Source: Marinobacter mobilis | GTDB lineage: Bacteria > Pseudomonadota > Gammaproteobacteria > Pseudomonadales > Oleiphilaceae | Length of the DNA: 64,000 bases | Assembly (NCBI RefSeq): GCF_900106945.1 | Contig: NZ_FNNE01000001.1 | Coordinates: 372,001-436,000 of the forward strand | Direction of reading: 5' to 3' | Shown: positions 9,033 to 16,812 of the stretch, one piece after another | Layout of the letters: the number at the start of each line of letters is the position of its first letter | Position numbering within the stretch: the first letter of the stretch is position 1 | The notes under the pieces: model-generated | What the model saw: the letters and a program-made list of their open reading frames with translations, nothing else | What the model was told of the DNA's origin: nothing | Databases searched by the model: none | Translations under genes and position numbers: made by a program

Positions 9033-10337
9033 TTAATCTGCGAAAGCGTTCCGATGGTAATCGAGCGCCAGGCTGTCAAACTGCTTGATGAAATCAGGCA
9101 GTTCGCGATTGTCCTGACTTTCTGGCTGGATCTGGTGCTTGAGGCTGATCGTGTCGCCGACCTGGCCGATGAACTGGTCAACCTTCTCCTGATCGCCTTC
9201 GATGCTGTGGAAGAATTCCAGCTCTTCACGGGTGTAGGGCTGCATCTCTGCACCGTCACAAACCAGGTTCCAGTAGTCCTCGTAGTCTGCAAGACGAATG
9301 TCGCTGTACTCCGACATGACGGACGCCCAGTCTTTCTCGCCGTTCAGGTACTTTTCCAGGTGTGCCGACAGCAGTTCGGCGTCCCGCAGGGCATGGGTAA
9401 TCCCCATCGCGGTCCACTGGTCTTTGAAGCTGCAGGCATCGCCGACCAGAGCCCAGCCTTTGCCCCAGTTTTCTCGGTGGAACGCGACCATACGGCCCAT
9501 GGCCTTGAACGGCTCTACCCGCGTAGCCTGCTTCAACAGTTTGGCGACATCAGGGGCGACAAACTCATAGGTCCTGAAAAAGCCGGCCTCCGGGTCTTTG
9601 CTGAAGTCGCCCCACCACTCTGTTGGCCCATACACCAGAACCAGGTGCCGGTCCTGCATCGTTGGGAAAATCGCTGTACCGAAACGACCGCGTTTGTGAA
9701 TGCAAAGCTCTGGCTTGTCGATGCCAGAAAAATACCCGTAGTAAGCGAACGTGGACTTTTCCCTTACCTCGGTTTTCTGCGCTTTCACGTGATTGGCAAA
9801 CTGCGACATCCGGCCGTCTGCACCAATCACCACTCGCGCACGGGCTTCGAACTCCTCGCCATTGCCCGCGATGGCCTTGATGCCAACAACGCCGTCATTT
9901 TCTTCGATGAGTGACACCACCCGGGTCGATTCCCTGACGTCTGCACCGGAGGCTCGGGCTTCTGTGAGCAATACTTCGTCAAGAAAAAAACGGCGGGGGC
10001 CCGCGTAATAGTCAACAACGCCATGGTCATCGCCGTGAAGGGCAATAAAGCGGTCACGAATGGCCTGGGACGGAACGCCGCCATGCAGACGAATCCCCTC
10101 AATGTTGATTTCCATCTGCTTGAAGTGGGGTGTCTGCTCCAGGATTTTGTCGGCCACCCCAAGTCGGTTCAGGTAGGACATGCCGCGGGGCCAGATAAAA
10201 TGGGTGGAATTGGCGTCGCGGGGAAAGCTCGCTTTCTCAACAACCAGGACCTTGAAGCCTTTTCTCGCCAGCCATGCTGCGGTTGGCGCACCGGAAACGC
10301 TGCCGCCCACAACGATGACATCGTATTGATTACTCAT
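9033..10337 (-). CDS. FAD-dependent oxidoreductase (PHBH/geranylgeranyl-reductase/halogenase superfamily)
   Basis: A 434-residue flavoprotein. The N-terminal dinucleotide fold is YDVIVVGGSVSGAPTAAWLA with the acidic end of strand 2 at VVEKA. The second flavin motif appears as ARVVIGADGRMSQFA and the third as GWALVGDACSFKDQWTAMGI. This layout is shared by group A monooxygenases, flavin halogenases and geranylgeranyl reductases. The halogenase WxWxIP motif is not seen. The C-terminal 100 residues are charged and have no recognised domain. It sits between a secreted protein and the kinase in one minus-strand block; its substrate is unknown. It probably oxidises a small molecule made by this locus, which is inference. 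Confidence 0.8.
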   Translation of the reverse strand: MSNQYDVIVVGGSVSGAPTAAWLARKGFKVLVVEKASFPRDANSTHFIWPRGMSYLNRLGVADKILEQTPHFKQMEINIEGIRLHGGVPSQAIRDRFIALHGDDHGVVDYYAGPRRFFLDEVLLTEARASGADVRESTRVVSLIEENDGVVGIKAIAGNGEEFEARARVVIGADGRMSQFANHVKAQKTEVREKSTFAYYGYFSGIDKPELCIHKRGRFGTAIFPTMQDRHLVLVYGPTEWWGDFSKDPEAGFFRTYEFVAPDVAKLLKQATRVEPFKAMGRMVAFHRENWGKGWALVGDACSFKDQWTAMGITHALRDAELLSAHLEKYLNGEKDWASVMSEYSDIRLADYEDYWNLVCDGAEMQPYTREELEFFHSIEGDQEKVDQFIGQVGDTISLKHQIQPESQDNRELPDFIKQFDSLALDYHRNAFAD

Positions 10338-10457
10338 ATTACCTCCGTGTATGCATGTTGATTCGCACTCGCTCCACCACGGCTGAGTTCCCGAGAGGGT
10401 GTTGGTCAGGGTGGGGGGGAGCGAACACCGTGTGCTGGAACGATGGTGCCTGGGTAC
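10338..10457. other. Gap between FAD gene and secreted-protein gene
   Basis: 120 bases with no gene. A short inverted repeat overlaps the upstream stop codon, without a T-run, so the two genes could be co-transcribed. Confidence 0.5.
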
Positions 10458-11372
10458 TTACCAGGCCTGCTGGTACTGAAAGCCTTCCAGAGATACTTTG
10501 TAGTGCTCTAGCCAGGGGTTGTATCGAATGCAGTAGGTTTGCGGGTAGTAACCGGGTTCCTGGTACGCCGCAGGCTGTTTGATTGGGTAGCAGCTGTTGG
10601 GTTCTGACAGCAGGAATTCCCGCGTAATCATTGGTTCGTAAAAGGTGATGAGCCCGTTGTACGCGCCCAGGATGAAGGTGTGGGTGTATTCACCGCCATT
10701 CAGCTCGGGGCTTAGACTATCAACATAGTGATTTCCCATGTGGGCGAAGGCCAACTGGGTGTTGATATAGTCAGGATGAACAAACTGTTCCGGTACCGGT
10801 ACGATGGCTTCCTGTTCCTGAGCGCAGTTCATCAGGCCGAAGCATTGGCCTGGGGTTATCTGGCGTCGCTCAATCTGCGACATGGTGTAGAAGTGGAAGT
10901 CAAAATGCGGCTTGTTGTACACGCCGTCGGGGACGTGGCCATGGGGTTCCCAGTTGATCGTAATGCTGTTGAATGGGGTGGCGTTGTCGCCAAAGTGCAG
11001 TGTCTTTGAGTGCCCGCCTACGCACTCCGCATGCAGGTCAATGATGTCATTGCCGTCCAGGTCGTAGCAGGTTTTCCCATCGTGCGGCGGTTCGCCATCC
11101 CCCCCCGGTAAACCTTCCAGCGTGTCTTTCGGGAAGACGACGCCAACGGAGACTGGAGTGCCATTGGCGTCCAGACGTGAAAACGCCCTGTAGGAGCCGT
11201 CACCGAACGCCAGCTGGTCTCCGAGAATGGTTGTGCCCCACTGGTTGCCGCCAACGAAAGCCGAAAGCTCGTTGGTTTCGCCGCCGGTAACACGGTTGGC
11301 TGAAGCCGATGCGGTGGACCCCAGACCCAGACCGACGAGTGCCAGGGCGAACGCTGTCTTCTTGAAGCTCAT
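10458..11372 (-). CDS. Secreted protein with HGH...HFDFHFY motif (DUF5602/TTHB210-like)
   Basis: A 304-residue protein with a clear signal peptide (MSFKKTAFALALVGLGLGS, then TASASA), so it is exported. The mature part contains WEPHGHVPDG and KPHFDFHFYTM, a cluster of histidines typical of the TTHB210-like/DUF5602 domain as I recall it, and later FVHPDYINTQLAFAHMGNHYVD. Six cysteines are present in the mature chain. The histidines could bind a metal, but no enzyme activity can be assigned. It is the first gene of the minus-strand block and has its own likely promoter. No lipobox or C-terminal sorting signal is seen. Confidence 0.65.
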   Translation of the reverse strand: MSFKKTAFALALVGLGLGSTASASANRVTGGETNELSAFVGGNQWGTTILGDQLAFGDGSYRAFSRLDANGTPVSVGVVFPKDTLEGLPGGDGEPPHDGKTCYDLDGNDIIDLHAECVGGHSKTLHFGDNATPFNSITINWEPHGHVPDGVYNKPHFDFHFYTMSQIERRQITPGQCFGLMNCAQEQEAIVPVPEQFVHPDYINTQLAFAHMGNHYVDSLSPELNGGEYTHTFILGAYNGLITFYEPMITREFLLSEPNSCYPIKQPAAYQEPGYYPQTYCIRYNPWLEHYKVSLEGFQYQQAW

Positions 11373-11462
11373 ATACTCTCCTTGCTCGTTAAGGATTGAA
11401 CGTCAATGTTCTATCCATCTGTTACAACTAGGTTTTATTGGTCAGTCGTACGAACGGGACGC

Positions 11463-11509
11463 ATTGTTGCAGGCACCCACAGACCTGCATATAGCTCGAT
11501 CAGGCTATA
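11463..11509 (-). promoter_or_regulatory. Lux-box-like dyad and -10 before the secreted-protein gene
   Basis: A 20-bp dyad at 11490-11509 has arms TATAGC/GCTATA around a central GATC, the layout of a LuxR-type box, with 16 of 20 positions symmetrical. On the minus strand AACAAT at 11468-11463 can act as a -10, which would put the dyad centre about 43 bases before the transcript start, a usual place for LuxR activators. There is no convincing -35, as expected for an activated promoter. Confidence 0.4.
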
Positions 11510-11576
11510 GTCATCGTGCAGGTGATTGCGGTATCGCGGGGGAGGGGAAAGACCGTTCAGGCTGGGTTGGTGGGGA

Positions 11577-12182
11577 TCAACGGCCTGGCCAGGCCGTCAT
11601 GGCCGTTTGAATGATGCTGTTGAGTTTGTCTTCTTCGGCGCCACTTTTCGCCTGCACCGCCAGACCGGCAATCAGGGTAAAAAACAGCTTTGCCAGCCGC
11701 TCGGGATCGGCGCTCTCAGGCAGGTCTCCTTTGCGTTGGGCCTCATGCAGACGCTCGGCCAGTATCGCTTCACTGCCATTTAAAGCCTCTTTGAGTGCCT
11801 CTTCAATTTCTTTCGGCACAATGGTACCGCCGATATCCGCAGTGCCTGTGATGATGAAACAGCCGCCAGGCAGTACGGGGCTGGTGAGCATCCGGGCAAT
11901 GGACCGCAGGTAGCCCTCTATCGCTTTCTTACTGTCTTTCTCAGTGTCCAGCTCTGCGCCATGGCTCTCTACCAGCATGTTCAGGTATCGCTGCAGGACT
12001 TTCAGGTATAGAGATTTCTTGTCGCCGAAAGCGCCGTAGAGACTCGGTTTGTTCAGCTTGGTCGCCTTGGTCAGTTCACTCAATGAGGCGCTCTGAAAGC
12101 CGTGTCTCCAGAACACCTGGAGGGCAGCATCCAGTACCGCTTCTTCGTTAAAACTTCGGGGCCTACCACGTTCCAGGGACAT
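11577..12182 (-). CDS. TetR family transcriptional repressor
   Basis: A 201-residue TetR protein. The DNA-binding domain spans about residues 1-57 (GRPRSFNEEAVLDAALQVFWRHGFQSASLSELTKA, then KPSLYGAFGDKKSLY, given here in pieces). The C-terminal part has the usual helical ligand domain. The subgroup resembles AcrR/NemR-type sensors of electrophiles or small molecules. It is divergent from the SDR gene, with a palindromic operator between them, and is upstream of, and in the same direction as, the secreted-protein block. It most likely represses the SDR and itself, and from the second site the luxR-type gene. Confidence 0.88.
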   Translation of the reverse strand: MSLERGRPRSFNEEAVLDAALQVFWRHGFQSASLSELTKATKLNKPSLYGAFGDKKSLYLKVLQRYLNMLVESHGAELDTEKDSKKAIEGYLRSIARMLTSPVLPGGCFIITGTADIGGTIVPKEIEEALKEALNGSEAILAERLHEAQRKGDLPESADPERLAKLFFTLIAGLAVQAKSGAEEDKLNSIIQTAMTAWPGR

Positions 12183-12209
12183 GTCCGCTCTCGGTTTCTC
12201 ACAATTTTA

Positions 12210-12256
12210 TTGACAGGGAGTATAGCACGCTCTAAATTCTGTACCGGTCGGTACAG
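12210..12256 (+). promoter_or_regulatory. SDR promoter with palindromic TetR operator
   Basis: TTGACA at 12210-12215, a 17-base spacer and TAAATT at 12233-12238 make a strong sigma-70 promoter. Directly after it, at 12239-12256, stands CTGTACCGGTCGGTACAG, symmetrical in 16 of 18 positions. The operator would cover the transcript start, so binding should block transcription. NemR-type operators have a similar ACCGRYCGGT core. Confidence 0.75.
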
Positions 12257-12325
12257 TAATCTGGTCGACAACAGATAATCAAATTTATATCCGTCTTGAA
12301 GCATGAACGAAAAAGGATTTTTATA

Positions 12326-13075
12326 ATGAGCAAACTTGCAGGTAAAACAGCATTGATCACCGGTGGCACAACGGGCATTGGCTACGCAACCGCCAAGCTC
12401 TTCCTGGACGAAGGGGCCAATGTGGTGATTACCGGCCAGAATGGAGAGCGGGTGAAAAGCGCGGCTGAGAGCCTCGGTGGGCGCGCCGTTGCGATTCAGG
12501 CCGACGTCTCTTCACACGCGGACATGGTGCGGGTCGCTCAAGAGATCAAGGACCGGTTTGGCAAGCTCGACGTGCTGTTTGCCAACGCCGGTATTGCTTG
12601 CCCAATGCCGTTCTCCGACGTGAACGAAGACAACATCAACAATCAGATTGATGTGAACTTTAAAGGCGTTATCTATTCCATTCAGAGCGTGCTGCCGATT
12701 CTCAACAATCCGTCCAGCGTCGTCATCACGTCGACCACCATGATTGAGAAGGGCGTTGCCGGTATGAGCGTCTATGCTGCCACTAAGGCGGCGGTTCGTT
12801 CCCTGGCCCGTACCCTGTCTGCAGAATTTGCAGGCCGCGGCATTCGCGTCAACAGCATCAGCCCGGGCCTGATCGAAACCCCTATCTACGGCAAGCTCGG
12901 CATGTCTGAGGAAGCGGTGTCCGAGTGGGCCGGTCAACTCTTGAAGCAGGTGCCCGCTGCACGTTTGGGGCAGGCTGACGAAGTTGCAAAGACCGTTTTG
13001 TACATGGCGAGTGATGACTCAGCTTACATGCTGGGCGAGAGTGTGCTGCTGGATGGTGGCATGGCCAATATCTAA
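12326..13075 (+). CDS. Short-chain dehydrogenase/reductase
   Basis: A 249-residue classical SDR. The NADP(H)/NAD(H) loop is ALITGGTTGIGYATA, the structural NAG is in LFANAGIA, and the catalytic Ser-Tyr-Lys set reads VVITSTTMIEKG ... MSVYAATKAAV. The C-terminus VLLDGGMANI is typical. An ATG at 12326 with AAGGA upstream was preferred over an earlier in-frame start at 12296. It is divergent from, and probably controlled by, the TetR repressor; its substrate is unknown. Such pairs often detoxify aldehydes or quinones, but a biosynthetic role with the FAD enzyme is also possible. Confidence 0.88.
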   Translation: MSKLAGKTALITGGTTGIGYATAKLFLDEGANVVITGQNGERVKSAAESLGGRAVAIQADVSSHADMVRVAQEIKDRFGKLDVLFANAGIACPMPFSDVNEDNINNQIDVNFKGVIYSIQSVLPILNNPSSVVITSTTMIEKGVAGMSVYAATKAAVRSLARTLSAEFAGRGIRVNSISPGLIETPIYGKLGMSEEAVSEWAGQLLKQVPAARLGQADEVAKTVLYMASDDSAYMLGESVLLDGGMANI

Positions 13076-13107
13076 GGCCAGAAGAAATCTTCATGGATGA
13101 AGATGTG

Positions 13108-13129
13108 AGGCCGGGCTAGTCCGGCCTTT
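13108..13129 (+). terminator. Terminator after the SDR gene
   Basis: AGGCCGG and CCGGCCT pair around GCTAGT and are followed by TT and G-rich sequence. The T-run is short, so strength is uncertain, but the next inverted repeat begins within it. Confidence 0.6.
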
Positions 13130-13160
13130 GTTGAATCCCGGACCTTCGGGATTCAACAAA
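13127..13160. repeat. Perfect 14-bp inverted repeat between convergent genes
   Basis: TTTGTTGAATCCCG, six bases, then CGGGATTCAACAAA. It lies between the SDR and yibQ, which converge, and may act as a terminator for the yibQ side (the minus strand reads into TTTGTTGAA... with Ts on both ends). It could also be a mobile-element scar. Confidence 0.6.
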
Positions 13161-13204
13161 CCCAAGTCTCAGCGGTCGTGAATTCGCTGGCGCTGAGCTT
13201 CTGC

Positions 13205-14029
13205 CTATTCTTCCGCAGTCCGGGCAAGCATGGGGTTAATGGCCCGCTTCTCGCCTTCGGCAAACATCTCCCGATTGTTGTTTCTTAGTGCCCAGATGCC
13301 GCTGACCGTGGCAACGGCGATGCCCTGTTCGTCGAGTTGCGGCAGATGTTTCTCCAGATAGTCGACAGTTACGGTGTGAGGGTGGCCAATGGCGATCGCC
13401 GTGCCATTCTCCCGGGCAAGGCGTATCAGGAGCTGGAACTGTTGGTCGACAAACGCTTCGGTCTGCTCGTGATCAAGGAAGACATCTCGGGTAAGCGCCG
13501 GAATCTGGTAGGCCCGGGCAACGTCAGCGGCAATGGAGCTGGCAATGGTGCGGCTGTCGACAAAGTACAGCGGATACTGATGCAGTTCCGACATCACCCA
13601 TTCCATCGGTTCCATGCGCTGGGTCAGCAAACTGCCCATATGGTTGTTGACGCCGCTGACGTGGGGAATGGATTGCAAGGCCCGCCGCAGGGTCTGAATG
13701 GTATCGCTGCGCCCCATGTCACTGGTCAGCCCGCCAGGGCCCAAGCCAAAGTTGTGGGTGTTGGCCATGGGCGCGTGGAGGATGATCTCCTTGTTGTTCC
13801 GGTGGGCCTGTTCAGCGAGGGACTGGGTAAAACGCCGATACGGCAGGAATGCCAGGGTCAGGGGCTGGTCAAGGGCGATCAGCCGTTCCCCTTCTACGCG
13901 ATTGTGACCCATGTCATCAATAATAATGGCGATCGTGGGCGGCAGTCCCTGGTGGCTGTCGACGTTGTCGTCGCACCAGCCCAGCATCGGAGCCAGCAGG
14001 GCTGCGGCCAGAAGTAAACGGTGGCGCAT
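13205..14029 (-). CDS. yibQ: Divergent polysaccharide deacetylase family protein (YibQ)
   Basis: A 274-residue exported protein with a signal peptide (MRHRLLLAAALLAPMLG). The core begins PTIAIIIDDMGHN, where the DD pair is the metal/catalytic site of the YibQ branch of NodB-like deacetylases, and continues with FLPYRRF, ILHAPM, GVNNHMGS and GHPHTV. The ATG overlaps the ctpA stop (TAATG), so translation is coupled. It is the last gene of gpmI-envC-ctpA-yibQ. The natural substrate of YibQ is unsettled; cell-wall or exopolysaccharide material is likely. Confidence 0.88.
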   Translation of the reverse strand: MRHRLLLAAALLAPMLGWCDDNVDSHQGLPPTIAIIIDDMGHNRVEGERLIALDQPLTLAFLPYRRFTQSLAEQAHRNNKEIILHAPMANTHNFGLGPGGLTSDMGRSDTIQTLRRALQSIPHVSGVNNHMGSLLTQRMEPMEWVMSELHQYPLYFVDSRTIASSIAADVARAYQIPALTRDVFLDHEQTEAFVDQQFQLLIRLARENGTAIAIGHPHTVTVDYLEKHLPQLDEQGIAVATVSGIWALRNNNREMFAEGEKRAINPMLARTAEE

Positions 14030-15426
14030 TATTCCTGATCGCCCCCGCGCTGTTGCTGGCCGAGGATGGTCAGTCCTTTCAACAGATTCAGTGCCGAGCG
14101 CAGCTGGAAATCCAGATCGATTGCTGAACGCTGATCGTCGGCACTGCTGCGATCGGCGGCCCGGGATTCCTCGGCGTCGCCATTTTCCAGGTGGCCACTC
14201 AGGTCAGCTTCGGTAAAGAAGGGCTGGCCGTCGAACTCGGTCAGCTGTGCCGGTCGTACTTCGATATCAGGGCGGATGCCTCGCGCCTGGATGGAGCGAC
14301 CGTCCGGAGTGAAATATCGGGCAGTGGTCATCTTGATGGCGTGGGTTTCATCCAGCGGAATCACTGTCTGAACCGAGCCTTTGCCAAACGATTGGGTGCC
14401 CATGATGACCGCGCGGCCATGATCCTGCAGGGCACCGGCGAGAATCTCCGATGCAGAGGCGGAGCCTCCATTAATCAGGACCACCACCGGGGTGCCGTTG
14501 GTGATGTCACCCGGGGTGGCGCTGAAGCGTAGCCGTGAACTCGGGATGCGGCCTTCGGTATAGACCACGAGGCCTTCATCCAGCAGGGCATCGGCAGCCT
14601 CTACAGAGGCCTGCAGGATGCCGCCTGGGTTGTTGCGAACGTCAAGGATCAGACCGTCCAGGGTGCCATCATTTTCGGCCATCAGGTTTTCGATGGCGGC
14701 GCTGAACTCGCTGCCGGTCTCGGCCTGGAACTGGGTGATACGGACATAGCCGTACCCGTTTTCCAGCAGGCGGGATTTAACGCTGGTGACTTTGATGATG
14801 TCACGTTCGACGTCGATCTCGATGGGAGCGCTCTCGCTCTGGCGCATGATCGTCAGGGTCAGGATGGTGCCGGGTTCGCCGCGCATCAGGGTGACGGCCT
14901 CTTCCAGCGACAGTCCTTTTACCGGCTGGTCCCCGAGCTTGATGATCAGATCGCCGGCCTGAACGCCAGCCTTGTGGGCCGGGGTGTCATCGATAGGGGC
15001 AATGACCTTGACGAAGCCATCTTCCATGCCCACCTCAATGCCGAGGCCGCCGAATTCGCCGGTGGTGCTCTCTTCCAGCTCCTCGTACTCCTGCGGAGCC
15101 AGATAGGTGGAGTGGGGGTCAAGATCGGCCAGCATGCCCTTGATGGCGCTTTCCAGAAGTTGCCGGTCGTCGACTTCCTCAACGTAGGCCTCCTTGATCC
15201 GGCTGAACACCTCAGTGAACTTTCTCAGATCGTCCAGAGGCAGCTGGAGTTCCGGGTCGGGTAACCGCAGTTGCATCTTGGGACCGGTATTGGCACCCTC
15301 GCGCAGAATCTCTTCATCGCTGGAAGTATCCTGGCTCAGGGCCAGGCCGGGAAGGGTCATCAAACAGGCTGCGCCGAGCAATGTGCGGAAGCCTTTACCG
15401 GGGTGTTTACTGCGTGCCGTTCCCAT
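14029..15426 (-). CDS. ctpA: Carboxy-terminal processing protease, S41 family
   Basis: A 465-residue periplasmic serine protease. After a signal sequence (TLPGLALSQ) come the tail-specific protease N-terminal segment, a PDZ domain (GLGIEVGMEDGFVKVIAPIDDTPA, cited in part, through VTLMRGEPGT) and the catalytic core with Ser in GGSASASEI and Lys in GTQSFGKGSVQT. The C-terminal 70 residues are acidic and of low complexity. Proteases of this type trim lipoproteins and cell-wall hydrolases; lying between envC and yibQ it may tune peptidoglycan hydrolase activity. Confidence 0.94.
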   Translation of the reverse strand: MGTARSKHPGKGFRTLLGAACLMTLPGLALSQDTSSDEEILREGANTGPKMQLRLPDPELQLPLDDLRKFTEVFSRIKEAYVEEVDDRQLLESAIKGMLADLDPHSTYLAPQEYEELEESTTGEFGGLGIEVGMEDGFVKVIAPIDDTPAHKAGVQAGDLIIKLGDQPVKGLSLEEAVTLMRGEPGTILTLTIMRQSESAPIEIDVERDIIKVTSVKSRLLENGYGYVRITQFQAETGSEFSAAIENLMAENDGTLDGLILDVRNNPGGILQASVEAADALLDEGLVVYTEGRIPSSRLRFSATPGDITNGTPVVVLINGGSASASEILAGALQDHGRAVIMGTQSFGKGSVQTVIPLDETHAIKMTTARYFTPDGRSIQARGIRPDIEVRPAQLTEFDGQPFFTEADLSGHLENGDAEESRAADRSSADDQRSAIDLDFQLRSALNLLKGLTILGQQQRGGDQE

Positions 15427-15575
15427 TCACCTGTCCTGTTATTCTGAGTGCTGCGTTCCGAATGAATGTCGAGCCCTGGATCGCCAGGGAAATCCGATGC
15501 TTGCCGACAGTATGGCGGTCTGGCACCACTTTGTCAGCCCTGACGCTCGGCCCCTGCCTCAGGGGTAATGGAGGG

Positions 15576-16784
15576 TCAGCGGCGTGCCAGCCAGCGGTTG
15601 GGGTTCTGTGGGGCGCCGTTGTGGCGGATCTCGAAATACACCGAGGGCCGGTCGGTTCCCCCGGTCTGTCCGGCGATGGCGATGGTCTGCCCGGCGGTAA
15701 CCCAGTCCCCCGGTGAGGTCAGCAGACTGCTGCTGTGACCGTACAGGCTCATAAAGCCATCGCCATGGTCGACGATCGTGAGCAAGCCAAACCCGCGCAA
15801 CCAGTTTGCGAACACCACCCGGCCATAATGCACCGCCTTGACCTCGGCGTCGTTGTTGGTGGTCAGCAGGATGCCGTTTTGCTGGAGTCGGCCTTGGGCA
15901 AGGCTTTCACCGTAATTACGGGCTACGCTGCCCTGGCTGGGCCAGGGCAGTTTGGAGCGCAGTGAACGGAACGGCTGTGATTCGTTCGGCGTCGGGATGT
16001 TGGCAATGGCGGCTTCTACTTCCTGCAGCAGTTTTTCCAGCCGGACCCGGTCGGCCTCGAGGGTCTCCCGCTGGTTTTGCCGGCCACGGATATCCGAGCG
16101 CAAGGCTGTCAGCGTGCGTTCGCGCTCGGCCTTTGAGGACTCAAGCGTCTGCTGGCGCTGGGCGACGTCCTGTTCCAGTTTCGACAACCTCAATTGGGTG
16201 GCACTGACCTGTTGGCGGGTTTCCTGAAGGGCTCTCAGGCTGGTCTGGAAGGCCTCCAGGCGCTGTACGGTGTCCTGACTCAGGTATTCGTAGTAGGTCA
16301 TGGTACGGGACACGTTTTCCGGGTCCACTTCGTTGAGGAGTACCTTGATGGCCGGTGTGTCTCCGGCCATCCAGGCGGCCCGGATCTGCTGACGCAGGCT
16401 GTCGCGCTGACGATTCAGGGTGGCAGTGAGTTCGGCCTGCTGGTTAGTGAGTTCGGACAGGCGAGTACGCTGTTCGGTGATCTGCTGGCGCAGTTCGCGC
16501 CGCTCCCGGGTGGCCCGACTGATCTGCTGTTCGGTCTGCACCAGGGTCTGCTCCAGATCAGAGCGTTCCTCTTCGGCATCCTTCAGCCAGTCATCGATCT
16601 CGGCGATCTGTTCCTTGAGTTCGCGGATTTGCTGGGGTGAGACGTCATTCCCTGCCAGGGCCGGGTTCGCCAGCAGCAGGAGGGCAGTGAGCACAAATGG
16701 GAGGATCGTACGGCTACCGCCGGGAAACCGCTGGCGCAGGCCAGCGGAGATCCCGGGGGTGATGGTGTGGGCGATAAAGCGCAC
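15576..16784 (-). CDS. envC: Murein hydrolase activator EnvC
   Basis: A 402-residue periplasmic protein: an N-terminal export signal, a long coiled coil at about residues 45-265 (many Glu, Gln and Arg heptads), then a LytM/M23 domain (LPWPSQGSVARNYGE, GDGFMSLYGHSSSLL, VYFEIRHNGAPQNPNRW). The zinc ligands are incomplete, as in EnvC, which activates amidases at the septum instead of cutting itself. The GTG start at 16784 is the one that retains the whole signal sequence. It follows gpmI by 28 bases in the same operon. Confidence 0.93.
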   Translation of the reverse strand: MRFIAHTITPGISAGLRQRFPGGSRTILPFVLTALLLLANPALAGNDVSPQQIRELKEQIAEIDDWLKDAEEERSDLEQTLVQTEQQISRATRERRELRQQITEQRTRLSELTNQQAELTATLNRQRDSLRQQIRAAWMAGDTPAIKVLLNEVDPENVSRTMTYYEYLSQDTVQRLEAFQTSLRALQETRQQVSATQLRLSKLEQDVAQRQQTLESSKAERERTLTALRSDIRGRQNQRETLEADRVRLEKLLQEVEAAIANIPTPNESQPFRSLRSKLPWPSQGSVARNYGESLAQGRLQQNGILLTTNNDAEVKAVHYGRVVFANWLRGFGLLTIVDHGDGFMSLYGHSSSLLTSPGDWVTAGQTIAIAGQTGGTDRPSVYFEIRHNGAPQNPNRWLARR

Positions 16785-16812
16785 TGGCCGCGAACCAACG
16801 ACTGGCAGCGGC

